Origin: Roseateles sp.
Lineage (GTDB): Bacteria; Pseudomonadota; Gammaproteobacteria; Burkholderiales; Burkholderiaceae_C
Reading direction: 5' to 3'
Assembly (NCBI GenBank): GCA_016790285.1
Contig: JAEUPJ010000019.1
Coordinates: 1 to 32,718 of the forward strand
DNA length: 32,718 bases
This document shows, one piece after another, positions 23,316-30,716 of the stretch. The notes below the pieces were generated by a model. It did not search any database, was not told where the DNA came from, and saw only the letters and a program-made list of their open reading frames with translations. Position 1 is the first letter of the stretch, and each line of letters opens with the position of its first letter. A program made the position numbers and the translations under genes.

Positions 23316-24323
23316 TCAGGCCTTAGCCACGGGCGTGCGGCGTCGCACGGCCTGGCGCTGCAGCAGCAGGATCTTCACGTCATCGGCTGGCACGCTGACC
23401 TGGTCGTGCATGACTGCTTCCTTGACCGCATCGCCAACGGCGCGTGTGATCTCTGCATGGCTCAGGCCGACAGCTTCGGTGGTCAACGCCGAAATGGACT
23501 TGGCGGACTTCAGGTAGCTTCCCAGCCGCATGCGCAGCAGCGCCCGGATCTCGTCGGCGGACGGCAGTTGGTATTCGACCAGATCGTCAAAGCGTCTGAA
23601 CAGCGCGTCATCGAGGATGTCCACGTGGTTGGTGGCGGCGACGATGACGCTGCTGGACTCATCCTGTTCGATCATCAGCAGAAAGCTGTTGAGGATGCGC
23701 CGGATCTCGCCGACGTCGTTCGCCATGCCACGCTGACTGCCGATGGCATCGAACTCATCGAAGAAGTAAACGCCTCGCGTGGAGGCAACCGCGTCGAACA
23801 CCTGGCGCAGCTTGGCGGCCGACTCCCCCATGAACTTCGTGATCAAGGCATCCAGTCGAACGACGAACAGCGGTATTCCCAGCTCACCCGCCAGCGCGGC
23901 CGCGGTCATCGTTTTGCCGGTGCCCGAAGGCCCGACGAGCAGCAACTTGCGGCGCGGGTGCAGGCCGTGGCTGCGCAGCTTGCTCAGATGCCGCTGCTCC
24001 TTCAAGACGCGTTGCAACCCTGCGAGCAGTGGCTGAGCCAGGACCATGTCCGACAGCCGGCTGGAAGGGTAGGAGACACTGAGCAGCGAGGCCAGTTCAC
24101 CTTTGGGGCGGGCCAGCGGGATGGCGCCGTCAGCAGCACCTGCGGCGCCAGCGTTTCGACGCGACTTGGCGGCGTCCAGCAGGTCCCGCAACTCCTCAGC
24201 CAGCTTTCCATGCCCCTGCTTGGCCTCGTGCGCGGCCATCTGCATGGCCACCGAGTAGAAATGGCGATCATCTCCCTCCGCATAGGAGCGGAACAAGGCT
24301 TTGAGTTGATCGCCGTTGGCCAT
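23316..24323 (-). CDS. ietA: AAA ATPase IetA
   Basis: A 335-residue FtsH/spastin-like AAA ATPase. Walker A is GPSGTGKT (131-138), Walker B VYFFDEFD (185-192), sensor-1 Asn232 in AATNHVD, and the arginine fingers are in LFRRFDD (243-244). The N-terminal 60 residues are helical (QLKALFRSYAEGDDRHFYSVAMQMA, in part), a form common to ATPases that unfold or deliver substrates to a protease partner. Start at 24323 is chosen for GGGGAG 5 bases upstream; an upstream in-frame ATG gives 11 extra residues. It is the first gene of the two-gene ietAS operon. How the ATPase controls the protease in this family is not known to me in mechanistic detail. Confidence 0.88.
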   Translation of the reverse strand: MANGDQLKALFRSYAEGDDRHFYSVAMQMAAHEAKQGHGKLAEELRDLLDAAKSRRNAGAAGAADGAIPLARPKGELASLLSVSYPSSRLSDMVLAQPLLAGLQRVLKEQRHLSKLRSHGLHPRRKLLLVGPSGTGKTMTAAALAGELGIPLFVVRLDALITKFMGESAAKLRQVFDAVASTRGVYFFDEFDAIGSQRGMANDVGEIRRILNSFLLMIEQDESSSVIVAATNHVDILDDALFRRFDDLVEYQLPSADEIRALLRMRLGSYLKSAKSISALTTEAVGLSHAEITRAVGDAVKEAVMHDQVSVPADDVKILLLQRQAVRRRTPVAKA

Positions 24324-24839
24324 GATCTCCCCATTGTTACGCAGGTGCACTTGCACAACTGAAGCCTAGGGTTTGCCTGATCACAACCGCCGGCGGGTTG
24401 GGTACCTCACGGTTGCTCCCCGAAGGGGACCGTATCGAGTCAGAACCGCCGACGTGGCCAATTCCCACCGGCTGAGCGGTCAACCGCGAGCTGCGCCGTC
24501 AGCTCCGCGCGCGAAGATCCTGCCGGCGTGGGGGCCGCGCTGCGCGCGGCAACGATGCCGAAATGACTATGACGTCGTTCAGCATGACGACGTTGCCGAA
24601 CAGCGCTGAACAGCTCGATGGGCTGACTGACGAGGTGGACTGAAATACGCACGAATTCAGGGTTTGCCCTAGTCTTGATCCGCAAATTCCCGCTCCGTGC
24701 GGAATTTCCGCATAAACCGGGAAACGCGGGAATTGGCGGGCAGCTTGGTCGCGCTGAGTTCTGACCTTCAGCGGAGGACAGCACCTCCAGGGCTCAGCTG
24801 CGAGTCAAGAAGAAGAAGCGCCACATCGGGAGAGTCCGG
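24324..24839. other. Intergenic region with palindromes, no gene
   Basis: This 516-bp stretch holds the ietA promoter region but no convincing coding frame. It contains a CCCCGAAGGGG mini-hairpin (about 24419-24429), an 8-bp inverted pair CGGCAACG/CGTTGCCG enclosing ACGTCGT/ACGACGT (about 24547-24598), the decamer AGGGTTTGCC twice (about 24367 and 24657), and the nested palindrome described separately. It looks like non-coding mobile-element DNA. Confidence 0.5.
24685..24734. repeat. Nested palindromic site (possible recombinase or replication-protein target)
   Basis: The perfect palindrome TGCGGAATTTCCGCA (24698-24712) sits between two outer arms, AATTCCCG (24685-24692) and CGGGAATT (24727-24734), which are themselves exact reverse complements. 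An additional CGGGAA lies between the centre and the right arm. Repeated half-sites of TTCC(C/G)G type over 50 bp resemble tyrosine-recombinase core sites. No recombinase gene is in the window. Confidence 0.6.
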
Positions 24840-25607
24840 CTAAGGCGCCTTTAACACTCGCTCGACGAGCCCAATGTCTTGGGCGCTGCCTGCCAATTCA
24901 TGCTTGGACGGACCTACGAACCGACTGGCGATGATCTCGGTGGCCACAGCCCACGGCGCGTCCTCCCTGCGTGACGGCTGAACGCTCGATGCGTCGATGG
25001 CTTCGCGGCACAGCACGGCGATGGATCGCCTTGTTGTCTCCTTGAGGTGCTGCAGGCACGGCCAATCCGGAAGCCGCTGACGTAGGGTTCGCTCCACTGC
25101 GCGTGCGGCCGCCAAGTCGTTTGCCATTACCGCTTCGTAGCCGCAGTACACCAACGCTGCAAGAGCGTCGAGCGTGCCAATCTCGAACAGGCGTTCGCAA
25201 AAGGGCCTGAGTGCCCGGCCACGGCGACGCAGAAGTGGGGAAGCCGGATCGAACAAGCAATCGACCACTGGCTGCGCAAGCGCCGCCATCAGTCGGTGGA
25301 GGTCGAAGACTGACTCGCAGGGCGTGTCAAACGTTGACCAAAGCGGGTGGATAAGCCACTTGAGCGTGCCAGGCACGACGTGCTCGATCTTCCGGGCTGG
25401 CCCCTCCTGCCCATTGGGATACCGCAGCCGTGGGGCTGGCACCCCTTTCGCGAGGCACGAGTGGAAGGTCGTCGGCATGGCGTGGGAGCCTGCCTTGGCG
25501 AAGAAGTTCAGGTACTTCTTGTTGGCTCCACCGCCGAGGCAAACAGTCGTCTCAGCCCATGCCTTGACGCTAGTCCGCTGTGCCAAGGTCGCACTTGTTC
25601 GTCCCAT
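24840..25607 (-). CDS. Hypothetical protein, unrecognised
   Basis: A reverse-strand frame of 255 residues from the ATG at 25605-25607; the frame extends 38 codons further to 25721 but that part overlaps the start of the next forward gene and an operator-like palindrome. Readable features are GGGANKKYLNFFAKAGSH, a region WLIHPLWSTFDTPCESVFDLHRLMAALAQPVVDCLFDP (in part) and helical ALRPFCERLFEIGTLDALAALVYCGYEAVMANDLAAARAVERTL (in part). There are no membrane segments or catalytic motifs I know. It could be cargo of the neighbouring Tn7-like element or of the region carrying ietAS. Coding nature is supported by length and sensible helical composition only; the ribosome-binding site is weak. Confidence 0.5.
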   Translation of the reverse strand: MGRTSATLAQRTSVKAWAETTVCLGGGANKKYLNFFAKAGSHAMPTTFHSCLAKGVPAPRLRYPNGQEGPARKIEHVVPGTLKWLIHPLWSTFDTPCESVFDLHRLMAALAQPVVDCLFDPASPLLRRRGRALRPFCERLFEIGTLDALAALVYCGYEAVMANDLAAARAVERTLRQRLPDWPCLQHLKETTRRSIAVLCREAIDASSVQPSRREDAPWAVATEIIASRFVGPSKHELAGSAQDIGLVERVLKAP

Positions 25608-25655
25608 CACCTGTGCTTGGCTGGCGGCCACACCAGCCCTATTCAAATTAATCCT

Positions 25656-25672
25656 GTTTTTCCTTGAAAAAC
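25656..25672. promoter_or_regulatory. Operator-like palindrome upstream of the HTH gene
   Basis: GTTTTTC-CTT-GAAAAAC is a perfect 7-bp inverted repeat in an unusually AT-rich patch, 24 bases before the ATG of the HTH gene and between two divergent genes. It may be the binding site of that regulator. A terminator is less likely because no GC stem is present. Confidence 0.5.
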
Positions 25673-25696
25673 GATTCTCGACGGCGAGCGGGCGCA

Positions 25697-26005
25697 ATGG
25701 AACACTCGCGCCGTCCCACACGTTGCGTTACTGTGCAGTACACCCTCAAACTCCTCGCGGCCGAGTTCGGACCCCTCATGACGTCCGAGGAGGTCGCGCG
25801 CGTGCTCAAGTTCCCGACGGTGCCGGCATTGCGAGCCGCGCTGCGGCGCAAGCGGCTCGCCCTCTCGCCGATGGACATGCCCGGCCGAAAACAGCACCTC
25901 TTCGCCACTGAAGAGGTCGCCCACTGCGTGGATAGCTGCCAGCGCAAGGCCCTCTATCCCGATGACGCCGGCGACGAATCGCTCGGCAAGGAGACGGCCA
26001 TGTAA
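25697..26005 (+). CDS. Small HTH (excisionase/MerR-like) DNA-binding protein
   Basis: A 102-residue protein with the core GPLMTSEEVARVLKFPTVPALRAALRRKRLAL (in part, about 25-57), a winged helix-turn-helix of the MerR/Xis type, then FATEEVAHCVDS. It is placed directly upstream of the transposition genes in the same direction, a position suited to a regulator of transposase expression or a DNA-bending factor. The in-frame TTG at 25664 would add 11 residues across the palindrome, so the ATG at 25697 is preferred. Role is inferred from the fold and position. Confidence 0.65.
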   Translation: MEHSRRPTRCVTVQYTLKLLAAEFGPLMTSEEVARVLKFPTVPALRAALRRKRLALSPMDMPGRKQHLFATEEVAHCVDSCQRKALYPDDAGDESLGKETAM

Positions 26006-26011
26006 AAGAAA

Positions 26012-26043
26012 ACGCCGATCACCCTTTCGAATGACCGGCGTTC
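26012..26043. terminator. Hairpin after the HTH gene
   Basis: AACGCCG and CGGCGTT form a 7-bp stem, extended by TCA/TGA after one mismatch, around a 10-base loop, directly after the stop of the HTH gene. No long T-run follows, so termination is partial at best. It could limit readthrough into the tns genes. Confidence 0.4.
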
Positions 26044-26155
26044 CGCCGGGGGATACCCAAAGCGGTTTGGCGACCCGAGTATCTCCCTGCGGTCAGCGCT
26101 GGTCAAGCTCGCCCCTACGCCAAGGCGTCGGGTGCCTTCGACCGCAAGGAAACCC

Positions 26156-26833
26156 ATGTCTACACCCGCGAGGCGGCTGATCAAGCCGACCACGCCTCGG
26201 ACCGTTCATCTCTTGAACTTGCGCACGCTGCCAGCGCCAGTTCAGGCCGAGGCCACCACAGAGAGCAACTTCGTCCACATCGCCGCACTGTGCCCGGCGA
26301 CGAAGTCCGTTGCTTCCCAACCCGAGACCATCGAGCTACCCGGCGGTAAGCGCTATACGCCGGACTACTGTGTGGAAACCCAGGACGGCGGCCAGTCGTT
26401 CTGGGAAGTGAAGCTCGAATCCCGCATCGGGAGCTACCGCCATCGGTTTGCGCTTGCCGCCGCGCACTTCTCGCAGCGTGGCGCGCCTTTCTTCGTCATC
26501 TCCGAGAAGCAGCTGAGAGACGGGCGCCTGCACCGTGACGCCCGCTTGATCCTGCGATACGCCAAGGCGAGTTACTCGCCGCAGCCCATCAGCGACGTAC
26601 TGCAGTGCCTGCAGGCCAGTCCCGATGGACTGTCCATCGCGGACCTTCGCGAGCGCCTGCAAGTGCCGCGCGAGCTGCTCTTCCATCTGATTGCGCAGCG
26701 ACAGATCACCTTCGCCCGCGGCGTCGGTACGACAGAGACCACGGTCCTCAAAGCCACCCAATCCACGGAGTTCACGAATGCCCTTCACCTTGCGCGCTGG
26801 TTTAACGTTTCGCCGTGGAGGGCGAACCCTTGA
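26156..26833 (+). CDS. tnsA: TnsA-like transposon endonuclease (TniC type)
   Basis: Heteromeric transposase endonuclease of 225 residues that cuts the 5' strands at the transposon ends, allowing cut-and-paste movement. The restriction-enzyme-like active site is visible: Glu36 (TTESNFVH), Asp70 (RYTPDYCV) and Glu84-x-Lys86 (FWEVKLES). The C-terminal part (SDVLQCLQASPDGLSIADLRERL, in part) is a winged helix that fits the TnsA C-terminal domain. The ATG at 26156 is favoured by AAGGA 5 bases upstream; a GTG at 26132 adds 8 residues. It overlaps the next gene by 56 bases, which suggests coupled translation of the two transposase subunits. Confidence 0.9.
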   Translation: MSTPARRLIKPTTPRTVHLLNLRTLPAPVQAEATTESNFVHIAALCPATKSVASQPETIELPGGKRYTPDYCVETQDGGQSFWEVKLESRIGSYRHRFALAAAHFSQRGAPFFVISEKQLRDGRLHRDARLILRYAKASYSPQPISDVLQCLQASPDGLSIADLRERLQVPRELLFHLIAQRQITFARGVGTTETTVLKATQSTEFTNALHLARWFNVSPWRANP

Positions 26834-28730
26834 GGTGATTCGGGAGCTGACCGACGGCACGCTGGCGATCGAAGATTGCGTGACGCGTCGGCCCGGCACG
26901 ATCCTGAGACACAAACTCCTGAAACTCGTCTGGTCGGGAGAGGCGACGGTCATCGGCGCCGACGCAGCATCCCCAGCTTCGAACGAAACCGCCGCACCGG
27001 CGCTCGTCACGCTGGACAACCTGAATGAATCGCAGCGCAAAGAGCTCGAGCTGCGTGACGAATACGTCACTGCCGTTCGCAAGGCGCATCTGAGCCGCGG
27101 CATGCGGCGGGCCATCGAGGCGCTCATCAAGAAGGTCGCAGAGCGGCGCCAAGACGCCAAACCGCCCTCGGCCAGCTCCGTCATGGAGTGGATGCGTCGG
27201 TTCGAAACCTCAGACAACTGCGCGATAGCGCTGGTGTCACGGAATGCGAACCGTCGATGCCAGTCGCGCCTGCATCCGGTGATGCAGGGCATCGTCGAAT
27301 CGGCCTTGCGATCAACCTACCTGACGCGCGACTGCCACTCGCTCAGCCATACGCTGGCGGTGATCCATGCGGAGGCCAAGCGCAAGGTGATCAAGGGGCA
27401 ACTGCCCGAAGACCGATCTCGGATCAGCCTCAGTACGTTGACCCGGCGCGTCCAGGCCATGGACGCCTATCGTGTGATCGAGGCGAGGCAGGGATCTGCT
27501 CGGGCGCGGATGGAATGCCGGACAACGATGGATGGGACGACAGCGGCGTACCCGCTCGACGCCGTCGAAGTGGATCACACGCCGCTGAATTGGGTGGTGA
27601 TATGCGATCGGACCGGTCTGCCGTTGGGGCGCCCGATGCTGACTGTCGTGATCGACGCCTACAGCAACTACCTCCTCGGCCTCTATGTCAGCTTCTACGG
27701 GCCAGGCCTAAGTAGCGTCAGCGGCGCCATGCGTTGCGCCATCTCGCCCAAGGCGGATATGGTCGCCGGCATCAAGCTGGAGCACCGGTGGCTTGCAGAG
27801 GGCATTCCGGACAGGACGATCCTAGACAACGGCTTGGAATTCCACTCTCCGGTTTTCCAGCGCATCGGCTGGGAGCTGGGCAGCGACTTCACGTATTGCC
27901 GCGTGCGGACCCCATGGCTCAAGCCGCACGTCGAGCGTTTCTTCGCCACGCTGGACACGCTCACGTTGACCAAGGGTCGCATTCACAAGCGCGTGGCCAA
28001 CGTCTTGAACATTGACCCGACCAAGGACGCGTCCGTCATGTTCTCCCAGTTCGTACGCGGCCTCGTGATGTTTGCCGTGGACGTGCACCCGTTCCAAATC
28101 AACGAGCGCAAGCTGGCCAAGCCCTACGACCTGTTCCTGGAAGGTCTGGAGCGCACGCCAGCGGCTAGCTTTCCCCATGACATGGGGCGAATCCGCCTCG
28201 CGTCGGCGCTGTCCAAGCTGAAGACGGTGGACCAGGGCGGCGTCGAGCTGCATGGACTGCCTTACGGCGGCGCGGAGCTTCTGCCGATGCGCGAGCGGCA
28301 TGGCAAGCGCTTCAAGACCTGGGTGAAGTGGGATCCCGACGACATGTCACAACTGTGGGTCCAGGACCCAGCGGATCAGCGCTGGGTGTCGAGCCCATGC
28401 CGCTGGGGTGAATACGCCACGAACCTCAGCTGGAACCAGCACCTGCTCATCCGCAAGTTCGCTCGCCAGGAGCTGAAGCAGAACGGCTCCTATGAGTACC
28501 TGGAAAAGGCGCGGCTGCGCCTGCACGACCACTGGATGGAAGCGGTCGCGTGGAAGACCCAGGCCGATCGCAAGCTGGCGGCGCGGTTCTCTGGTGCCAC
28601 CTCGGCCAAGGTGTTCGCCGGCGACTTGGAGACCCCGGCGCCGCCCCCGCCACCCGAGCCGGTGAGCGAACAGGAAGTGAAGACCTACGCGCCAGCGGAC
28701 GCTGCCGAATTCGAAACCGTCGACCTCTAA
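26778..28730 (+). CDS. tnsB: TnsB-like DDE transposase (TniA type)
   Basis: Catalytic transposase of 650 residues with an RNase-H-like rve domain. The DDE triad is Asp266 (AVEVDHTPLN), Asp350 (RTILDNGLEF) and Glu386 (PHVERFFATL), in TniA/TnsB spacing. Helix-turn-helix DNA-binding segments precede it (SRISLSTLTRRVQAMDAY, about 214-231), and a Mu-type C-terminal beta-barrel and tail follow. The proline-rich acidic C-terminus (PAPPPPPEPVSEQEVK) may contact the AAA+ regulator. The ATG at 26778 has GGAG 7 bases upstream; the frame itself is open earlier but overlaps tnsA. Confidence 0.94.
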   Translation: MPFTLRAGLTFRRGGRTLEVIRELTDGTLAIEDCVTRRPGTILRHKLLKLVWSGEATVIGADAASPASNETAAPALVTLDNLNESQRKELELRDEYVTAVRKAHLSRGMRRAIEALIKKVAERRQDAKPPSASSVMEWMRRFETSDNCAIALVSRNANRRCQSRLHPVMQGIVESALRSTYLTRDCHSLSHTLAVIHAEAKRKVIKGQLPEDRSRISLSTLTRRVQAMDAYRVIEARQGSARARMECRTTMDGTTAAYPLDAVEVDHTPLNWVVICDRTGLPLGRPMLTVVIDAYSNYLLGLYVSFYGPGLSSVSGAMRCAISPKADMVAGIKLEHRWLAEGIPDRTILDNGLEFHSPVFQRIGWELGSDFTYCRVRTPWLKPHVERFFATLDTLTLTKGRIHKRVANVLNIDPTKDASVMFSQFVRGLVMFAVDVHPFQINERKLAKPYDLFLEGLERTPAASFPHDMGRIRLASALSKLKTVDQGGVELHGLPYGGAELLPMRERHGKRFKTWVKWDPDDMSQLWVQDPADQRWVSSPCRWGEYATNLSWNQHLLIRKFARQELKQNGSYEYLEKARLRLHDHWMEAVAWKTQADRKLAARFSGATSAKVFAGDLETPAPPPPPEPVSEQEVKTYAPADAAEFETVDL

Positions 28731-28822
28731 TTCAATGAAAACACAACCCACCCAACCCGGCAACGGCCGGGCCAACGCGCCATGCATCGGCCTCCCATCA
28801 CGTCCGCAAAAGGGGGTGTCGC

Positions 28823-29770
28823 ATGAGCTTTGACATCATCGATCCCGCTGACTGGGATGACGAGGAGCGCAAGATCCAAGCGCGCCGCATGGCCATGTAT
28901 TCCATTGCCGCCATCACGGCGGCGAAGGAGGTCACCCGAAAGTACGTGATCTTCCCGCAGCTCAAGGGCGTGCTGGCGGCCTTCGACCGCATCTACCAGC
29001 TCTCGCGGCAATTGGATCTCCCGCAGGGCGTGCTGGTTTCCGGGCCGCCTGGCTCCTCCAAGAGCACCGTCGCGAAGTACTTCATGAAGTCGCTGCCGCC
29101 TGCAGCCGACGTGGTCGACGGCTTCGGGGCGATCTACATGCGCATGCGCCCCGGCGCGTCGGCCGGCTTCATCGTGTCGCAGGTCCTCAAGGGGCTGCAC
29201 CACCCCTTCACCAACGTACGTCAGGATCGCGTCGCGCCGATGCGCGACATCGCCTGCGAAGGACTGGAGCACAAGGGCACGCGCGTCCTTTTCATCGACG
29301 AAGCGCAATGCCTGGCGCATCGCGGCAAGCGGATGGCGGAGGAGCGCGACACCACCGCCGCCAATCTGCTGCGCGAGTTGGCCGACACCGTTGGCGTGGG
29401 CATCGTGCTGCTCGCCGACCAGCGCTTGCAGTCCTTGGACCAGCTCGATCCTGGACTCGCCGACCGCCTGTCGGGAACGCTGCCTCTCAAGCACTTCGAG
29501 GACGGCAGCATCTGGGCTGCGTTTCTGGGAGAGTTCGCTCGCACGGTCAAGGCGGTGTCGCTGGCCGTGCTGACTGAGGACAAGGTCTGTGCGGCCACGC
29601 ATGCCGCAACCAAGGGCGGCCGAAGAGCCTTCATACGCTTGATCTCCGAGGCAGTGCTGATTGCGGTGGACGACAACGCGTCGGCGGTGACTGTGTCGCA
29701 CCTGCGTCTCGCCTTCGAGCGCACCACCGGATCGGGCCAGATCGCACCGAATCCCTATGGCAGCGAATGA
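28823..29770 (+). CDS. tniB: TniB/TnsC-like AAA+ transposition regulator
   Basis: ATP-dependent target-selection protein of 315 residues that couples the TniQ target protein to the transposase. Walker A is GPPGSSKS (74-81) and Walker B RVLFIDEA (154-161); an AAA+ sensor follows in GIVLLADQRL. At 315 residues it is much shorter than Tn7 TnsC (over 500) and matches the TniB group of Tn5053/Tn402-like and AbaR-type elements. A G-rich Shine-Dalgarno lies before the ATG. It starts 92 bases after tnsB and overlaps the first tniQ by 14 bases. Confidence 0.92.
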   Translation: MSFDIIDPADWDDEERKIQARRMAMYSIAAITAAKEVTRKYVIFPQLKGVLAAFDRIYQLSRQLDLPQGVLVSGPPGSSKSTVAKYFMKSLPPAADVVDGFGAIYMRMRPGASAGFIVSQVLKGLHHPFTNVRQDRVAPMRDIACEGLEHKGTRVLFIDEAQCLAHRGKRMAEERDTTAANLLRELADTVGVGIVLLADQRLQSLDQLDPGLADRLSGTLPLKHFEDGSIWAAFLGEFARTVKAVSLAVLTEDKVCAATHAATKGGRRAFIRLISEAVLIAVDDNASAVTVSHLRLAFERTTGSGQIAPNPYGSE

Positions 29771-30716
29771 ACCTCGTCAGCTGCCCATCCCGCTGGAGTT
29801 GGGCGATGCCGAGTCGGGGCTCGGCTTCGTCCTGCGTGCCTTTCGCGCCAATGGCGTCCCCTTCGAGTGGGGCGTGCAGTGGCTGGGTCTGCAGCGGCAT
29901 CGACCGGTGGACGTGCAGTCAATCCGGCAGATCGCATGGGCGCTCAATGTCGATGGGGATCAGTTGGGCAGCCGCTTCGTGACGCGCGACGCCGGCGCGG
30001 GGTGGGTGCGTCTGGCCGGGCATCGGATCCGGCGTCAGGTCGCCTCCAACCGGCTGTACGCCAAGCTGTGTCCGCAATGCGTCAGGGAGACGGGCCGCCT
30101 TCGGCTGACCTGGCTGCTGCGAGCCGCGGTCGGCTGCCCTTGGCATGGATACAGCCTGATTTGGCGGTGCGAACGCTGCGATCAAGCAGTCGTTTGGGAC
30201 CGCCCGGATGTCGACATCTGTCGTTGCGGCTATCCCTTTCGAGCAGCCCGCGACGCGGCCCCGTTGGAGCCGGAGGTTCACGACTGGCTGTCGTGGCTGG
30301 AAGAAGTTGTCTGTCGGACGCCTGCGGGGCCGGCGCACGACTCGCTTCCTGCGGCACTTACGCGTCTCAGCGTTGATGGGGCGTTCAGGCTCATCGAGGC
30401 ATTGGGCCTGAGTGCATCGCCGGGCGCGTCTGTGCGCTCTGCGCTCGCCGGCAGCCGGACCCCGTCGGCACTCGGCGCGGTGATCGCACGAGGTATCTCG
30501 CGGTTGCGTTCCGTCGAAGCTGACCCTGGCGTTCTTCAGCAGCTCAGCTCCGTGGTGAACCAGGTTGCCTTGTCGCAGCTCGCCGATGACTTTGCCGCAC
30601 CAGAGGATCACATGCTTGCATGGTGGCTTCTGCTCGCGTTGCGCAGCGGCGTGGATCCCGGTCGAACGCGAGCGGGTGCTCGTCCAAAAGGGCAGCTTCC
30701 GCTGTTCATCGCATGA
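29757..30716 (+). CDS. tniQ: TniQ family target-site protein 1 (TniD type)
   Basis: A 319-residue TniQ protein, the DNA-target-recognition partner of TniB. Zinc ligands occur in the family order: Cys105/Cys108 (LCPQC), Cys127/His130 (CPWH), Cys138/Cys141 (CERC) and Cys155/Cys157 (CRC). The N-terminus (LGFVLRAFRANGV) has the usual TniQ helix. The ATG lies inside the tniB gene, 14 bases before its stop ends. The C-terminal 150 residues are helical and not conserved in an obvious way. Having two TniQ genes suggests two targeting routes or a heteromeric complex. Confidence 0.9.
   Translation: MAANEPRQLPIPLELGDAESGLGFVLRAFRANGVPFEWGVQWLGLQRHRPVDVQSIRQIAWALNVDGDQLGSRFVTRDAGAGWVRLAGHRIRRQVASNRLYAKLCPQCVRETGRLRLTWLLRAAVGCPWHGYSLIWRCERCDQAVVWDRPDVDICRCGYPFRAARDAAPLEPEVHDWLSWLEEVVCRTPAGPAHDSLPAALTRLSVDGAFRLIEALGLSASPGASVRSALAGSRTPSALGAVIARGISRLRSVEADPGVLQQLSSVVNQVALSQLADDFAAPEDHMLAWWLLLALRSGVDPGRTRAGARPKGQLPLFIA

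Noticed and set aside
22617-24362. Forward frame (581 codons) across ietS and ietA
   Set aside because: Antisense to two proteins with complete catalytic motifs, and it spans both genes.
24656-24675. Match of GAATTCAGGGTTTG to the right-hand 19-bp repeats, as a left transposon end
   Set aside because: Only the GAATTCAG and TTTG parts agree, in direct rather than inverted orientation, with no second copy and no TGT tip.
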